From Devosia crocina (GTDB taxonomy: Bacteria > Pseudomonadota > Alphaproteobacteria > Rhizobiales > Devosiaceae), in assembly GCF_900116545.1 (NCBI RefSeq), contig NZ_FPCK01000001.1, positions 992,001 to 1,056,000 of the forward strand: a DNA stretch of 64,000 nucleotides, written 5' to 3'. The notes beneath the pieces are model-generated. The model made no database searches. It saw only the letters and a program-made list of their open reading frames with translations, and had not been told where the DNA came from. A program made the translations under genes and the position numbers. Of this stretch, positions 30,111-39,500 are shown one piece after another. Position 1 is the stretch's first letter. Every line of letters starts with the position of its first letter.

Positions 30111-31819
30111 CAGAACAGGAAATATCGTTGTGCCATCGGCAGCACCGTAGCCGGTTCGCAGGTGAGAAGTACACCATCGGCACGCACTTCATAGGTTTCC
30201 GGGTGCACTTCGATGTTGGGAGTGGCGGTGTTGAGCTTCATGGCCGCCTTGCCGATGCCGCCACGCGTGTTGCAGACGGGTAGCAGATCCTTGTCGACAC
30301 CGAGACGATTCCTGAGGCCCGCATCATGAGCGGCCTGCGAGATGAAGGTGACGGAGGACCGGCTGACCAGCTTGCCATAGGCGGCGAACATGGGGCGGTA
30401 ATGCATGGGTTGGGGCGTCGGGATCGAGGCATTGGGATCACCCATGGGCGCAGCGGCAATCGAGCCACCGATCAGCACCATTTCGGGTTTGACCCCGAAG
30501 AAGGCCGGGTTCCAGAGAACGAGGTCAGCGCGCTTGCCGACTTCGACCGAGCCGATGTGCTGGCTCATGCCATGGGCGATGGCGGGATTGATTGTGTATT
30601 TGGCGATATAGCGGCGAACGCGGAAATTGTCGTTGTCGCCGGTTTCCTCGGGCAAGCTACCGCGCTGGCGCTTCATCTTGTCGGCGGTTTGCCAGGTGCG
30701 GATCAGCACTTCGCCGACCCGGCCCATGGCCTGGCTGTCCGATGAAATGACCGAGAGGGCGCCCATGTCGTGGAGGATGTCTTCGGCAGCGATAGTCTCC
30801 TTGCGGATGCGCGACTCGGCGAAGGCGACGTCCTCGGGGATGTTCTGATCGAGGTGATGGCAGACCATGAGCATGTCGAGATGCTCGGCAATGGTGTTGA
30901 CCGTGTAGGGACGGGTCGGATTGGTCGAGGAGGGAATGACGTTGGGCAGGCCCGCGACCTTGAGGATGTCGGGGGCATGGCCGCCGCCGGCGCCTTCGGT
31001 GTGGAAGGCGTGGATGGTGCGGCCCTTGAAGGCGCCGACCGTGTCCTCGACAAAACCGGATTCGTTGAGTGTGTCGGTATGGATCATCACCTGCACGTCG
31101 AAGGCATCGGCGACGGAAAGGCAATTGTCGATGGCCGCTGGGGTGGTGCCCCAGTCTTCGTGCAGCTTGAGGCAGGAGGCGCCCGAGAGGATCATTTCCT
31201 CGAGCGGGGCAGGGACGGCCGCGTTGCCCTTGCCGGCAATGGCGAGGTTCATCGGGAAGGCGTCGAAGCTTTCGATCATGCGCTCGATGTGCCAGGCGCC
31301 GGTGCAGGTGGTCGCAAGGGTGCCATGGGCGGGGCCGGATCCGCCACCGAGCATGGTGGTGACGCCCGACATCAAGGCTTCCTCGATCTGCTGGGGGCAG
31401 ATGAAGTGGATATGGGCGTCCATGCCGCCGGAGGTGACGATCTTGCCTTCGCCGGCGATCGCTTCGGTCGAGGGGCCGATGATGATGTCGACGCCGGACT
31501 GGGTGTCCGGGTTGCCGGCCTTGCCGATGCCGGCGATGCGACCGTTCTTGAGGCCGATATCGGCCTTGTAAATGCCGGTATAGTCGACGATCAGCGCATT
31601 GGTGATGACGGTGTCGACGGCCCCTTCGGCCCGCGTGCGCTGGGATTGGCCCATCCCGTCGCGGATGACCTTGCCGCCGCCGAACTTGACCTCCTCGCCA
31701 TAGGTGGTGAAGTCCTTTTCGACCTCGATGAACAATTCGGTGTCGGCCAAGCGCACCTTGTCGCCCGTCGTGGGGCCATACATGTCGGCATAGGTGGCGC
31801 GGGAAATGCGGGCAGGCAT
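30110..31819 (-). CDS. ureC: Urease subunit alpha
   Basis: The 569-aa catalytic subunit that hydrolyses urea to ammonia and carbamate at a dinickel centre. Active-site residues are all present: His136 and His138 in DAHIHF, the carbamylated Lys218 and His220 in CLKLHEDWG, His247 in MIHTDT, His273 in AFHTEG, the flap Cys320-His321 in MVCHHLD, and Asp361 in SSDSQAMGR. Numbering is within two residues of Klebsiella UreC. It follows a 139-aa unknown gene by 127 bases and is coupled to the TPR-methyltransferase. Confidence 0.98.
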   Translation of the reverse strand: MPARISRATYADMYGPTTGDKVRLADTELFIEVEKDFTTYGEEVKFGGGKVIRDGMGQSQRTRAEGAVDTVITNALIVDYTGIYKADIGLKNGRIAGIGKAGNPDTQSGVDIIIGPSTEAIAGEGKIVTSGGMDAHIHFICPQQIEEALMSGVTTMLGGGSGPAHGTLATTCTGAWHIERMIESFDAFPMNLAIAGKGNAAVPAPLEEMILSGASCLKLHEDWGTTPAAIDNCLSVADAFDVQVMIHTDTLNESGFVEDTVGAFKGRTIHAFHTEGAGGGHAPDILKVAGLPNVIPSSTNPTRPYTVNTIAEHLDMLMVCHHLDQNIPEDVAFAESRIRKETIAAEDILHDMGALSVISSDSQAMGRVGEVLIRTWQTADKMKRQRGSLPEETGDNDNFRVRRYIAKYTINPAIAHGMSQHIGSVEVGKRADLVLWNPAFFGVKPEMVLIGGSIAAAPMGDPNASIPTPQPMHYRPMFAAYGKLVSRSSVTFISQAAHDAGLRNRLGVDKDLLPVCNTRGGIGKAAMKLNTATPNIEVHPETYEVRADGVLLTCEPATVLPMAQRYFLF

Positions 31820-31946
31820 GGGCGAACTCCGGGGCTAACTGGAGAAAACGGGAAAAGCGCCCGGCCTGTCAGGACCGTGCGGGAAAAGGGGCACAAAGAG
31901 TCGGCGGACCTCAGAGAGGGGAGGGCCGGTATAGCTCTGCTACGTG

Positions 31947-32366
31947 CTAGTGGCGCGACTTCAAGGCTTGGGTCTGGAAAACGGCGACCGAGCGGTCGAT
32001 CACCGCATCGAGCATTTTCTCGCCCTGCGCCAGCTGCGGATCGGCGCGCATGGTGGATGCAACGAGAGACATGGCCAGGGCCTGGATGGCATAGGCGTGC
32101 CTGTCGCGGCCGGCGGAGTGATGTTCGTTGCCGCGTTGCTCGAAGATCTTGAGCAGATCGTTGTATGTCTGGCGAGACATCACCGACTTGGCAGAAGACC
32201 AATTTGGTTGCTGCAGATTGGCCGAAAGTTCCGCAGCCAGGCTCCCGATCAGGGCCATGGACTCGCCATCCTGGCCGCCGGTTTGCTGAATGTCGGCCAG
32301 AACAGCGGCGAAGCGCTGCTTGAATTCGGCGTTGCGAGTTGCGGTGTCGGGAGCTTGGGCAGTCAT
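31947..32366 (-). CDS. Hypothetical protein between ureB and ureC
   Basis: A 139-aa soluble, helical protein (MTAQAPDTATRNAEFKQRFAAVLADIQQ...) with no signal peptide or membrane segment and no cysteine. It splits the usual ureB-ureC arrangement, with gaps of 99 and 127 bases to the neighbours. The 3' half, around QALAMSLVASTMRADPQLAQGEKMLDAVIDR, looks like a bundle of amphipathic helices. No family recognised. Position suggests production with urease subunits; function unknown. Confidence 0.7.
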   Translation of the reverse strand: MTAQAPDTATRNAEFKQRFAAVLADIQQTGGQDGESMALIGSLAAELSANLQQPNWSSAKSVMSRQTYNDLLKIFEQRGNEHHSAGRDRHAYAIQALAMSLVASTMRADPQLAQGEKMLDAVIDRSVAVFQTQALKSRH

Positions 32367-32465
32367 GGCAATCCAGAAGGCAGCAAAGATCGATGACGCT
32401 TAAAGCATCAATCGGCCTGGATGGCCATGGTGGAAGGGGTAAATCGCCCAAGCGCAGCGACACGG

Positions 32466-32771
32466 CTAGAGCGCTCCCATGATCTTCTGGCGGAAGCCGA
32501 AGACTTGGCGCGCGCCGCCGATCGGCACGAGCCGCACCTCCCGGCTCTGGCCCGGCTCGAAGCGCACGGCAGTGCCGGCTGCGATATCGAGCCGCATGCC
32601 GCGGGTCTTTTCGCGATCGAATCTGAGGCCGGCATTGGTTTCATAGAAATGATAATGCGAGCCGACCTGGATCGGACGATCGCCCGTGTTGGCGACCTCC
32701 AGCACGGTCTGATCGAGCCCCTCGTTGAGTTCGATGTCGCCTGTCGTGGTGATGACTTCGCCCGGGATCAT
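32466..32771 (-). CDS. ureB: Urease subunit beta
   Basis: The 101-aa beta subunit, separate from gamma as in most bacteria. Family landmarks are [17 protein letters not shown] at the start, [19 protein letters not shown] in the middle, and [18 protein letters not shown] toward the end. It packs with UreA and UreC in the (abc)3 urease. It begins 11 bases after ureJ ends. Confidence 0.97.
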   Translation of the reverse strand: MIPGEVITTTGDIELNEGLDQTVLEVANTGDRPIQVGSHYHFYETNAGLRFDREKTRGMRLDIAAGTAVRFEPGQSREVRLVPIGGARQVFGFRQKIMGAL

Positions 32772-32782
32772 GGATCAGTCCT

Positions 32783-33361
32783 CTATGCGATGAAGGCGAG
32801 CCAGACGCCGCTCAGCGCCGTAGCAAGACCAGCGATGCGGCCGAGGAGCTTGCCGCCCAACCGGCTAAAGAGCAGGCCGATGCCGATGCCCACGGCATGA
32901 AGGAGAGCGGTGGCGAGCACGAAGCCGGCGGCAAATTCAAGGGCGCCGGCATGGCCAAGTTCACTGCCATGGGCATGGCCGTGGAACAGCGCAAAGAAAG
33001 CGACGAGCGCAGCGACGGCCGGAGTGGGGATAGGCAAAGCCAGTGCGATGGCGATGCCGATAAAAATCACCGAAGCCAGAATCGCTGGTTCGACGAGGGG
33101 CAGGGGCATGCCGATGGTCGCGGCGACGAAGCCCAGAGCCATGGTGCCGACAAAGGCTGCGGGAACCAGCCAGATGGCGCGGCCTCTCTGGGCTGCAGCC
33201 CAAAGGCCGACCGCGACCATGGCGAGCAGGTGATCAAGCCCATGGAGGGGATGATCGAAGCCGGCCGCAAAGGAACCATGCTCGACTGGATCAAGATGCG
33301 CGAAGGCGGGAACGGTGGCGGTCGCGGCGATGGCAAGGGCGAGAAGGGTGCGCTTGAGCAT
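32783..33361 (-). CDS. ureJ: HupE/UreJ family nickel transporter-like membrane protein
   Basis: A 192-aa protein with a cleavable N-terminal signal-like segment followed by about six helices. The HupE/UreJ signature HPLHGLDHLLAM occurs near residue 37, and a second histidine motif LFHGHAHGSE lies in the middle. Such proteins are thought to take up nickel or cobalt for urease or hydrogenase. It lies between ureA and ureB with gaps of about 10 bases, the common rhizobial arrangement. Confidence 0.93.
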   Translation of the reverse strand: MLKRTLLALAIAATATVPAFAHLDPVEHGSFAAGFDHPLHGLDHLLAMVAVGLWAAAQRGRAIWLVPAAFVGTMALGFVAATIGMPLPLVEPAILASVIFIGIAIALALPIPTPAVAALVAFFALFHGHAHGSELGHAGALEFAAGFVLATALLHAVGIGIGLLFSRLGGKLLGRIAGLATALSGVWLAFIA

Positions 33362-33371
33362 GATGGTCCTG

Positions 33372-33674
33372 TCAGCGGATGGGTTGGTGAACGGTGACGA
33401 GCTTGGTGCCGTCGGGAAAGGTGGCCTCGACCTGGACGTCGTGGATCATTTCGGCAATGCCCTCCATGACCTGATCGCGGGTGATGACATGAGCTCCGGC
33501 TTCCATCAGCTCGGAAACCGGTCTGCCATCGCGTGCGCCCTCGACCACGAAATCGGTGATCAGCGCCACCGCTTCAGGGTGGTTGAGCTTGACGCCGCGC
33601 TCGAGACGCTTGCGGGCGACGATGGCCGCCATGGCGATCAGCAGCTTGTCTTTTTCGCGGGGGGTGAGATTCAT
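33372..33674 (-). CDS. ureA: Urease subunit gamma
   Basis: The 100-aa gamma subunit with the full-length family pattern: [54 protein letters not shown], and [18 protein letters not shown] at the C-terminus. It is a structural subunit of the urease trimer. It lies nine bases after ureD and ten before ureJ. Confidence 0.98.
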   Translation of the reverse strand: MNLTPREKDKLLIAMAAIVARKRLERGVKLNHPEAVALITDFVVEGARDGRPVSELMEAGAHVITRDQVMEGIAEMIHDVQVEATFPDGTKLVTVHQPIR

Positions 33675-33683
33675 CGGTCGGTC

Positions 33684-34535
33684 CTAGAGATGCCAAAGGC
33701 GCGGCAGGGCACCAGCGCCTGTCAGTTCGACAAGGGTTGGAACAAGAAGGCGGCGCAACGCAAGCCCGGTCTGGGCCATTGCGCGAACTACCAGTCGCTC
33801 GCCGGTTGTGCTTGCGCCGATCATGCCCTCGCCATCGCGCGCTCGAACGCGGCGGAGAAGGGCCTCCGCAGCATCGGCATTGTGCGCGATGTGCACGACC
33901 GAGGCAAAGGCGCGGTTCCCTGCGAGCAGGGATAGCGATTGGCGTTCATCGATGCCGCCGCGGATGCGGGTTGCTTCGGCATGGACGAGGCGGCCATTCC
34001 GGCGGATGCGCCAATTGTCCGAGATTTCTGCTGAAAGGGCTTGTTCGCCCATGGCATCGCGGCCGAGGAGGACGGCTTCGATGGCGGTGAGCGTCGCGTC
34101 TTCTTCAAGGTGGATATCGAGCTGCCGATCGAGCTTGCTGGCTTCAAAGAGGATCGTCTCCTGCGGCAGCCAGTCAAGATGAGCGCCCGCGCCAACACGA
34201 AGCCTGGTATGGACATGTGCGGTGTCGCCGGTCGAGCGGTAACTGCGCTCACAGGCCTGGGTGGTGACCACAAGCCGGCCCTGTGGCGCAACGCTTGCGC
34301 CCCATTGCAGGTGATCGCCGCCGGTAATGCCACCAGCGGTGTTGATGAACACGGCTTCGAGAGCCGAAGAATGCGTCTTCGGCATGCGGATCTTGCAACA
34401 GCCTTCCTGAAAAAGCGTTTTGAGACAAGTCCTTCCGTCGCGTTGCTGCGTGCCTATGCGCGCGATGCCACGTGCCCGCTGCAAGGTGGGAGTAGGCAGA
34501 TATGCCTGATCTTGAGGCATAAGCGCGAAATTCAT
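33684..34535 (-). CDS. ureD: Urease accessory protein UreD
   Basis: A 283-aa UreD/UreH scaffold, which binds apo-urease with UreF and UreG during nickel loading. Recognisable family text includes AVFINTAGGITGGDHL, VVTTQACERSYRS, LDWLPQETILFEASKL and the C-terminal LRRLLVPTLVELTGAGALPRLW. It is the first gene of the urease cluster; the promoter must lie in the short divergent gap (34536-34612) shared with the small secreted-protein gene. No sigma-54 element was found there. Confidence 0.96.
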   Translation of the reverse strand: MNFALMPQDQAYLPTPTLQRARGIARIGTQQRDGRTCLKTLFQEGCCKIRMPKTHSSALEAVFINTAGGITGGDHLQWGASVAPQGRLVVTTQACERSYRSTGDTAHVHTRLRVGAGAHLDWLPQETILFEASKLDRQLDIHLEEDATLTAIEAVLLGRDAMGEQALSAEISDNWRIRRNGRLVHAEATRIRGGIDERQSLSLLAGNRAFASVVHIAHNADAAEALLRRVRARDGEGMIGASTTGERLVVRAMAQTGLALRRLLVPTLVELTGAGALPRLWHL

Positions 34536-34612
34536 TGCAACGATCCCGGGGAAGCGTCGTTGTATAGCCGAGCAAGCGCTCTTTCATAGAGTTTTTTCAA
34601 GAGGTTATTGGA

Positions 34613-34966
34613 ATGACTATCAAATCTGCTTTGTCCGTTGTCGCTCTTACCGTTGCTTTCTCCGGTGCTGCTTTCGCCCAAGGCATGACCATCAATGGCA
34701 CCACCGTTCCCGAGAACGAAGTGCCGCTGGTTCAGGAGCGTTGTGACGGCCTCGCCAATGCTGAAGCCACCGAGTCGCTGAGCGCGACCTCGGGCGATGC
34801 CAACAGCAACTCGATCGGCAGCAACACCAATGAAGGTACTGCCGGCAACGATGCCCTGGTCGAAAACGCTCCTGGCGTGAACGAGGCTGCAAACGCTACC
34901 TCCACCATCGACCTCGAAACGATCAGCCTGCAGGCTTGTGTGGATGGCGGTTTCGTCACCATGTAA
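34613..34966 (+). CDS. Small acidic secreted protein, unknown function
   Basis: A 117-aa protein with a signal peptide (MTIKSALSVVALTVAFSGAAFAQ). The mature part is low in complexity, rich in Ser/Thr/Asn/Ala/Glu, has a single arginine and no lysine, so it is strongly acidic. Two cysteines (in QERCDG and LQACVDG) could form a disulfide joining both ends. It stands alone on the plus strand between ureD and urtE and is followed by a strong terminator. No family recognised. Confidence 0.7.
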   Translation: MTIKSALSVVALTVAFSGAAFAQGMTINGTTVPENEVPLVQERCDGLANAEATESLSATSGDANSNSIGSNTNEGTAGNDALVENAPGVNEAANATSTIDLETISLQACVDGGFVTM

Positions 34967-34992
34967 GAACTGGCTCATCGCAGCCTTTCAGG

Positions 34993-35023
34993 GCACCCGG
35001 CATTTGCCGGGTGCTTTTTTTTT
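34993..35023 (+). terminator. Rho-independent terminator
   Basis: A 9-bp perfect stem GCACCCGGC / GCCGGGTGC with an ATTT loop, followed by nine T residues. It terminates the small secreted-protein gene. The T run reaches the stop codon of the convergent urtE. Confidence 0.92.
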
Positions 35024-35726
35024 AGACCATCAGATGCTTGCGCACGTCCGCTCGATCGAGATCGCTGGCGGGACCGGTATGCATGATCTCGCCGCGGTCC
35101 ATGACGTAGATGTCGTCCGCTACTTCGCGGCAGAAATCGAGGAACTGCTCGACAAGCAGGATGGTCATGCCTTTTTCATCGCGCAGGAATTGCAGGGCGC
35201 GGCCGATATCCTTGATGATCGAGGGCTGGATGCCTTCGGTCGGCTCATCGAGAACCAGTACCTTGGGACGCGTAACCAGCGCACGACCGATAGCGAGCTG
35301 CTGCTGCTGGCCGCCCGACAGGTCGCCGCCGCGCCGGCCGAGCATGGATTTCAGTACGGGAAAGAGCTCGAAAATATAAGCGGGGATATTGCGCTCATTC
35401 CGGGCAAGGCCGGCATATCCGGTCTCGAGGTTCTCCCTCACCGTCAACAGTGGGAAAATCTCACGCCCTTGCGGCACATAGCCGATGCCCATCCTGGCGC
35501 GTTTATACGGCGGTGTGCGCTTCAAGGTATCCTCGCCAAACGCGATGGTGCCCGAGGAAACGTGATTGATGCCGGTGATGGCGCGGAGCGTGGAGGATTT
35601 GCCCACCCCATTGCGGCCGAGCACTGCCGTGATTCGTCCCGGTGCGCAGTCGATGGAAATGCCCTTGAGCGCCTGGGCGGCGCCATAGTGGAGGTCGACC
35701 GTCTTGACTGACAGAGCAAGGCTCAT
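35022..35726 (-). CDS. urtE: Urea ABC transporter ATP-binding subunit UrtE
   Basis: A 234-aa LivF-type ATPase. Walker A is GRNGVGKS, the signature is LSGGQQQQLAIGRAL, Walker B is VLVLDEPTEGIQP, and the switch histidine is in ILLVEQF. The GIQPSIIKDIG text is typical of UrtE. It energises high-affinity urea uptake with UrtD. The start overlaps the urtD stop by four bases. It is the last gene of the operon and converges on the terminator at 34993-35023. Confidence 0.95.
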   Translation of the reverse strand: MSLALSVKTVDLHYGAAQALKGISIDCAPGRITAVLGRNGVGKSSTLRAITGINHVSSGTIAFGEDTLKRTPPYKRARMGIGYVPQGREIFPLLTVRENLETGYAGLARNERNIPAYIFELFPVLKSMLGRRGGDLSGGQQQQLAIGRALVTRPKVLVLDEPTEGIQPSIIKDIGRALQFLRDEKGMTILLVEQFLDFCREVADDIYVMDRGEIMHTGPASDLDRADVRKHLMV

Positions 35727-36472
35727 CGTCCCAGATACCTTTCGATGACAACAGGATTGGCGCTGACCTGATCGAGCGAGCCTTCGGCCAGCACTGCGCC
35801 TTCGGCCAGGCAGATCACGCGCGAGCCCAGTTCGCGTACGAAACTCATGTCGTGTTCGACGACGACCACGGATCGGGTCTGGGCGATTTCACGCAGCAAT
35901 TTGGCCGTCTCCCCTGTTTCGCTGTCGGTCATGCCGGCGACGGGTTCGTCGACCAGCAGAAGCTTGGGATCTTGTGCAAGCAGCATGCCAATTTCGAGCC
36001 ACTGCTTTTGCCCATGGCTGAGATTGGCGGCGAGTTCATCTTTGCGGTGCAGGAGACGTACAGTTTCGAGAATGCCGGTGATCTGGGCTATGTCGTCATC
36101 ACTGGGGGTATAGAAAAGCGCGGCGAAAATGCCCCGCGGCTTGCGGAGCGCCATTTCCAGATTGTCCCAGACCGTATGGCTTTCGAACACGGTCGGCTTC
36201 TGAAATTTGCGCCCGATCCCGAGATTGGCGATAGCGGCCTCGTCAAGCCGGGTGAGGTCGGTGCGACCGTCGAACATGACGTCGCCCGTATCAGGGCGGG
36301 TCTTGCCGGTGATGATGTCCATCATCGTCGTCTTGCCCGCGCCATTGGGACCGATGATCGCCAGCATCTCTGTGGGGCGGACGATGATCGAAAGATTGTT
36401 GATCGCCTTGAAGCCGTCGAACGCTACCGAGACGCCATCGAGGTAGAGCATCGTATCCTGGGCTTTGCTCAT
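35723..36472 (-). CDS. urtD: Urea ABC transporter ATP-binding subunit UrtD
   Basis: A 249-aa LivG-type ATPase. Walker A is GPNGAGKTT, then GIGRKFQKPTVFE, signature LSHGQKQWLEIGMLL, Walker B LLLVDEPVAGMTD and VVVEHDMSFV. The LSHGQ signature is characteristic of UrtD. The frame is open further upstream into urtC, but MSKAQDTMLYLDGVSVAF at 36472, five bases after the urtC stop, gives the family start. Confidence 0.95.
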   Translation of the reverse strand: MSKAQDTMLYLDGVSVAFDGFKAINNLSIIVRPTEMLAIIGPNGAGKTTMMDIITGKTRPDTGDVMFDGRTDLTRLDEAAIANLGIGRKFQKPTVFESHTVWDNLEMALRKPRGIFAALFYTPSDDDIAQITGILETVRLLHRKDELAANLSHGQKQWLEIGMLLAQDPKLLLVDEPVAGMTDSETGETAKLLREIAQTRSVVVVEHDMSFVRELGSRVICLAEGAVLAEGSLDQVSANPVVIERYLGR

Positions 36473-36477
36473 CGGCG

Positions 36478-37668
36478 CTACTCCGCGGGCCTGGGTTGGG
36501 GATTGCTGAAGCTGGCAGGATCTTTCCCGCGCTCCACATCGGCGGATTGGCTTGGCGACGGTGGGGCAGGGGTCTTGCGGCGCCGTTCGAAAATCTGCTG
36601 CCAGAGCCCGACGATGCCTTTGGGCAGGAAGAGCGTCACAAAGATGAAGAGCGCGCCGAGGGCAAAGAGCCAAAACTCGGGAAAGGCCGTTGTGAACCAT
36701 GATTTTCCGAGATTGACTGCGATGGCGCCAATGATCGGACCAACCAGAGTGCCGCGACCACCAACTGCTGCCCAGATGACCACCTCGATGGAATTGCCGG
36801 GCTCGAATTCGCCGGGATTGATGATGCCCACCTGTGGAACGTAGAGGGCGCCGGCGATGCCGGCCATGATCGCGGAGACAGTGAAGGCAAAGAGCTTAAC
36901 GTATTCGACGCGGTAGCCGATGAACCGGGTCCGGCTTTCGGCGTCGCGAACGGCGATCATGACCTTGCCAAGCTTGGAATTGACGATCATCGAGCAGACG
37001 AGCACCGACAGGGCCAGCGCCACCGCCGTTGCGGCGAAAAGCGCAACGCGTGTGGTCTGCGCCTGAACCGGGGCGCCGAGAATGTCCTTGAAGTCGGTCA
37101 GGCCATTGTTGCCGCCGAAGCCCATGTCGTTGCGGAAGAAGGCGAGGAGCAGGGCGAATGTCATCGCCTGGGTCATGATGGAAAGATAGACGCCGGTGAC
37201 GCGGCTCCTGAAGGCGAAGAAGCCGAAGACGAAGGCGAGAAGGCCGGGAACCACAACTACCATGGCCATGGCAAACCAGAAATTGTCGAAGCCGAGCCAG
37301 TACCAGGGCAGTTCCTTCCAATTGAGGAACACCATGAAATCGGGCAGCACCGGATTGCCATATACGCCGCGCGATCCGATCTGGCGCATGAGGTACATGC
37401 CCATTGCGTAGCCACCGAGCGCAAAAAATGCGCCATGCCCGAGCGAGAGAATGCCGCAATAGCCCCAGACCAGGTCAAGCGCCAGCGCCAGCATGGCGTA
37501 ACTGAGATATTTGCCGAAGAGCGACACCATGTAGGTGGGCACATGGCCGAATTGTCCCGGCGGGATGAGCAGGTTGGCCATCGGCACGAGGATGGCCACG
37601 GCGAGAAAGATGCCGATGACCCAGACGGCTTTTTTGTCGAGGGCACGGAGGAGGGCTTGGGTCAGCAT
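36478..37668 (-). CDS. urtC: Urea ABC transporter permease UrtC
   Basis: A 396-aa LivM-type inner-membrane permease with about ten hydrophobic segments. Landmarks are LALDLVWGYCGILSLGHGAFFALGGY cut by short loops, FGFFAFRSRVTGVYLSIMTQA, GGNNGLTDF and the cytoplasmic coupling region AVRDAESRTRFIGY. The start at 37668 (MLTQALLRALDKK) is chosen because upstream codons fall in a palindromic intergenic repeat. It pairs with UrtB to form the translocation pore. Confidence 0.95.
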   Translation of the reverse strand: MLTQALLRALDKKAVWVIGIFLAVAILVPMANLLIPPGQFGHVPTYMVSLFGKYLSYAMLALALDLVWGYCGILSLGHGAFFALGGYAMGMYLMRQIGSRGVYGNPVLPDFMVFLNWKELPWYWLGFDNFWFAMAMVVVVPGLLAFVFGFFAFRSRVTGVYLSIMTQAMTFALLLAFFRNDMGFGGNNGLTDFKDILGAPVQAQTTRVALFAATAVALALSVLVCSMIVNSKLGKVMIAVRDAESRTRFIGYRVEYVKLFAFTVSAIMAGIAGALYVPQVGIINPGEFEPGNSIEVVIWAAVGGRGTLVGPIIGAIAVNLGKSWFTTAFPEFWLFALGALFIFVTLFLPKGIVGLWQQIFERRRKTPAPPSPSQSADVERGKDPASFSNPQPRPAE

Positions 37669-37692
37669 AAGATATTTCCAGTTATGGACAGA

Positions 37693-37816
37693 GTCCCCCT
37701 CATCCGGCGCTGCGCGCCACCTTCTCCCCGAGAGGGAGAAGAACAAGAGGGGGGCACCATACCTCTCCCACTTCGGGAGAGGGTGGATCGGGCGTAGCCC
37801 GAGACGGGTGAGGGGA
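37693..37816. repeat. Palindromic intergenic repeat between urtB and urtC
   Basis: About 124 bases of nested inverted repeats. The ends are inverted (GTCCCCCTCA and TGAGGGGAC). Inside are hairpins CTTCTCCC-cgag-AGGGAGAAG and CTCTCCC-actt-CGGGAGAG. This is a REP/BIME-like dispersed element of the kind common in Hyphomicrobiales genomes. It may tune the relative expression of urt genes. Confidence 0.75.
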
Positions 37817-37825
37817 CATTCACCA

Positions 37826-39433
37826 TCATTGCTCCACCGCCCGACCCTTGAGCGCAAACAGTCCTCGGGGACGTCGCTGGATGAAGAGGATGATCAGCAC
37901 AAGGATCAGGATCTTGCCGAGGACCGCGCCGGCATAGGGTTCGAGGAACTTGTTGGCGATGCCCAGCGTCAGCGCGCCGACAAAGGTACCCCAGAGATTG
38001 CCCACGCCGCCGAAGACGACGACCATGAAAGAGTCGATGATGTAGTTCTGCCCCAGATTGGGAGAGATGTTGTCGATTTGGGTGAGGGCGACACCGGCAA
38101 GGCCGGCAATGCCGGAGCCGAGGCCGAAGGTCATGGCGTCGACAAAGGGCGTGCGGATACCCATCGAGGACGCCATGCGGCGGTTTTGCGTCACCGCGCG
38201 CATCTGCAGGCCGAGCGGGGTGCGGTTGAGGATCAGCAGCAGCATGAAGAAGACGATCAGCGCGAAGATAACGATCCAGAAGCGGTTATAGGTGATGGCG
38301 AGGCCGAAGAAGTCGGTGGAGCCGGACATCCAGGTGGGGGCGATGACCATCTGGTTGGTGGGGCCGAAGATCGAGCGCACGGTCTGCTGGAGAATGAGCG
38401 AGAGACCCCAGGTGGCAAGGAGCGTTTCGAGCGGGCGGCCATAAAGCCAGCGGATGATGCCGCGCTCGATGCCGACGCCGATGGCGCCGGTGACTAGGAA
38501 GGCGACGGGCAGAGCGATGAGCAGGGAATAATCGAGAAGCCCCGGAAAGCTCTGGCGGATCACCAGCTGAACCAAGAAGGTCGTGTAGGCGCCGAGCATG
38601 ACCATCTCGCCATGGGCCATGTTGATGACGCCCATGACGCCAAAGGTGATGGCAAGGCCGATGGCGGCAAGCAGAAGAACGGAGCCGAGCGAAACGCCGA
38701 ACCAGACATTTTGAAGAGCCGACCAGACGGCACGGCTTTGTTCGAGTCCCGCCAGAGCGGCCTCGATCGTGGGGCGCAGCTCATCGGGTGCATTGGCGAG
38801 AGCGCCTGTCAGAATCGTGATGGCATTGCGGCCAGCACCAGCGACGACCCCGGGAACGGCCGCCCGGCGGTCCTCGATGCCGGCTTCGCTGTCGGACAGG
38901 ATGGTGACGGCGCGGGCGGCCTGCATGAGGCGCAGGACGTTGCTGTCGGTTTCGGCGGCGATGGCTTCGTCGAGCAGGGGAATATTGATGGGATCGGGTT
39001 TGGCGAGAAAGCCCTGAGCGGCAGAGAAGCGCGTTGCGGGATTGTCGCTCATCAGCGTCATGCCCGCCAGGGCCGATGCGATGTCGCGGCGCAGGCTGTT
39101 ATTGACCCTGATGCGGGAGAGATCGGCGCCGGCGCCGAGGTCGACTTCTTCGCCGGTCAGAGGGTCGGTGATCGCCGAGCGGCCTTGAATGACGATCCGT
39201 CCCGAGGTTTCGTCGAGATAAAGATTGCCGCCGCCGAGCGCTGTCAGAACTGGCACGACCGCAGGGTCGCCGGTGGCGGCGAGGTCGGTGACGATGGATG
39301 TGAGTTCACGCAGGTTCGCTTCGCCCATAGCGGCGATGCGCGCCGGGATGTCAGTGGGTTGCGCTTGTGCGAACTGCGCGGGCAGGAGAAGCGACAGGGT
39401 GAGAAGCGCCAGGCGGAGAAAATGAGTCAGCAT
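37826..39433 (-). CDS. urtB: Urea ABC transporter permease UrtB
   Basis: A 535-aa LivH-type permease. It has a signal-like N-terminus (MLTHFLRLALLTLSLLLPAQFAQA) and a soluble periplasmic region of about 200 residues. The membrane domain then follows (ITFGVMGVINMAHGEMVMLGAY, YGRPLETLLATWGLSLILQQ, GGVGNLWGTFVGAL). The large N-terminal extension is a hallmark of UrtB versus ordinary LivH. The start at 39433 precedes the signal sequence; upstream in-frame codons lie in repeat DNA. Confidence 0.95.
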   Translation of the reverse strand: MLTHFLRLALLTLSLLLPAQFAQAQPTDIPARIAAMGEANLRELTSIVTDLAATGDPAVVPVLTALGGGNLYLDETSGRIVIQGRSAITDPLTGEEVDLGAGADLSRIRVNNSLRRDIASALAGMTLMSDNPATRFSAAQGFLAKPDPINIPLLDEAIAAETDSNVLRLMQAARAVTILSDSEAGIEDRRAAVPGVVAGAGRNAITILTGALANAPDELRPTIEAALAGLEQSRAVWSALQNVWFGVSLGSVLLLAAIGLAITFGVMGVINMAHGEMVMLGAYTTFLVQLVIRQSFPGLLDYSLLIALPVAFLVTGAIGVGIERGIIRWLYGRPLETLLATWGLSLILQQTVRSIFGPTNQMVIAPTWMSGSTDFFGLAITYNRFWIVIFALIVFFMLLLILNRTPLGLQMRAVTQNRRMASSMGIRTPFVDAMTFGLGSGIAGLAGVALTQIDNISPNLGQNYIIDSFMVVVFGGVGNLWGTFVGALTLGIANKFLEPYAGAVLGKILILVLIILFIQRRPRGLFALKGRAVEQ

Positions 39434-39500
39434 CGCTTGGGAAGTCCTTGTCGCGGTTGAGATGTCAGAGAGAGTGGTGCTGGTCGCTACCCCCTCCCGG

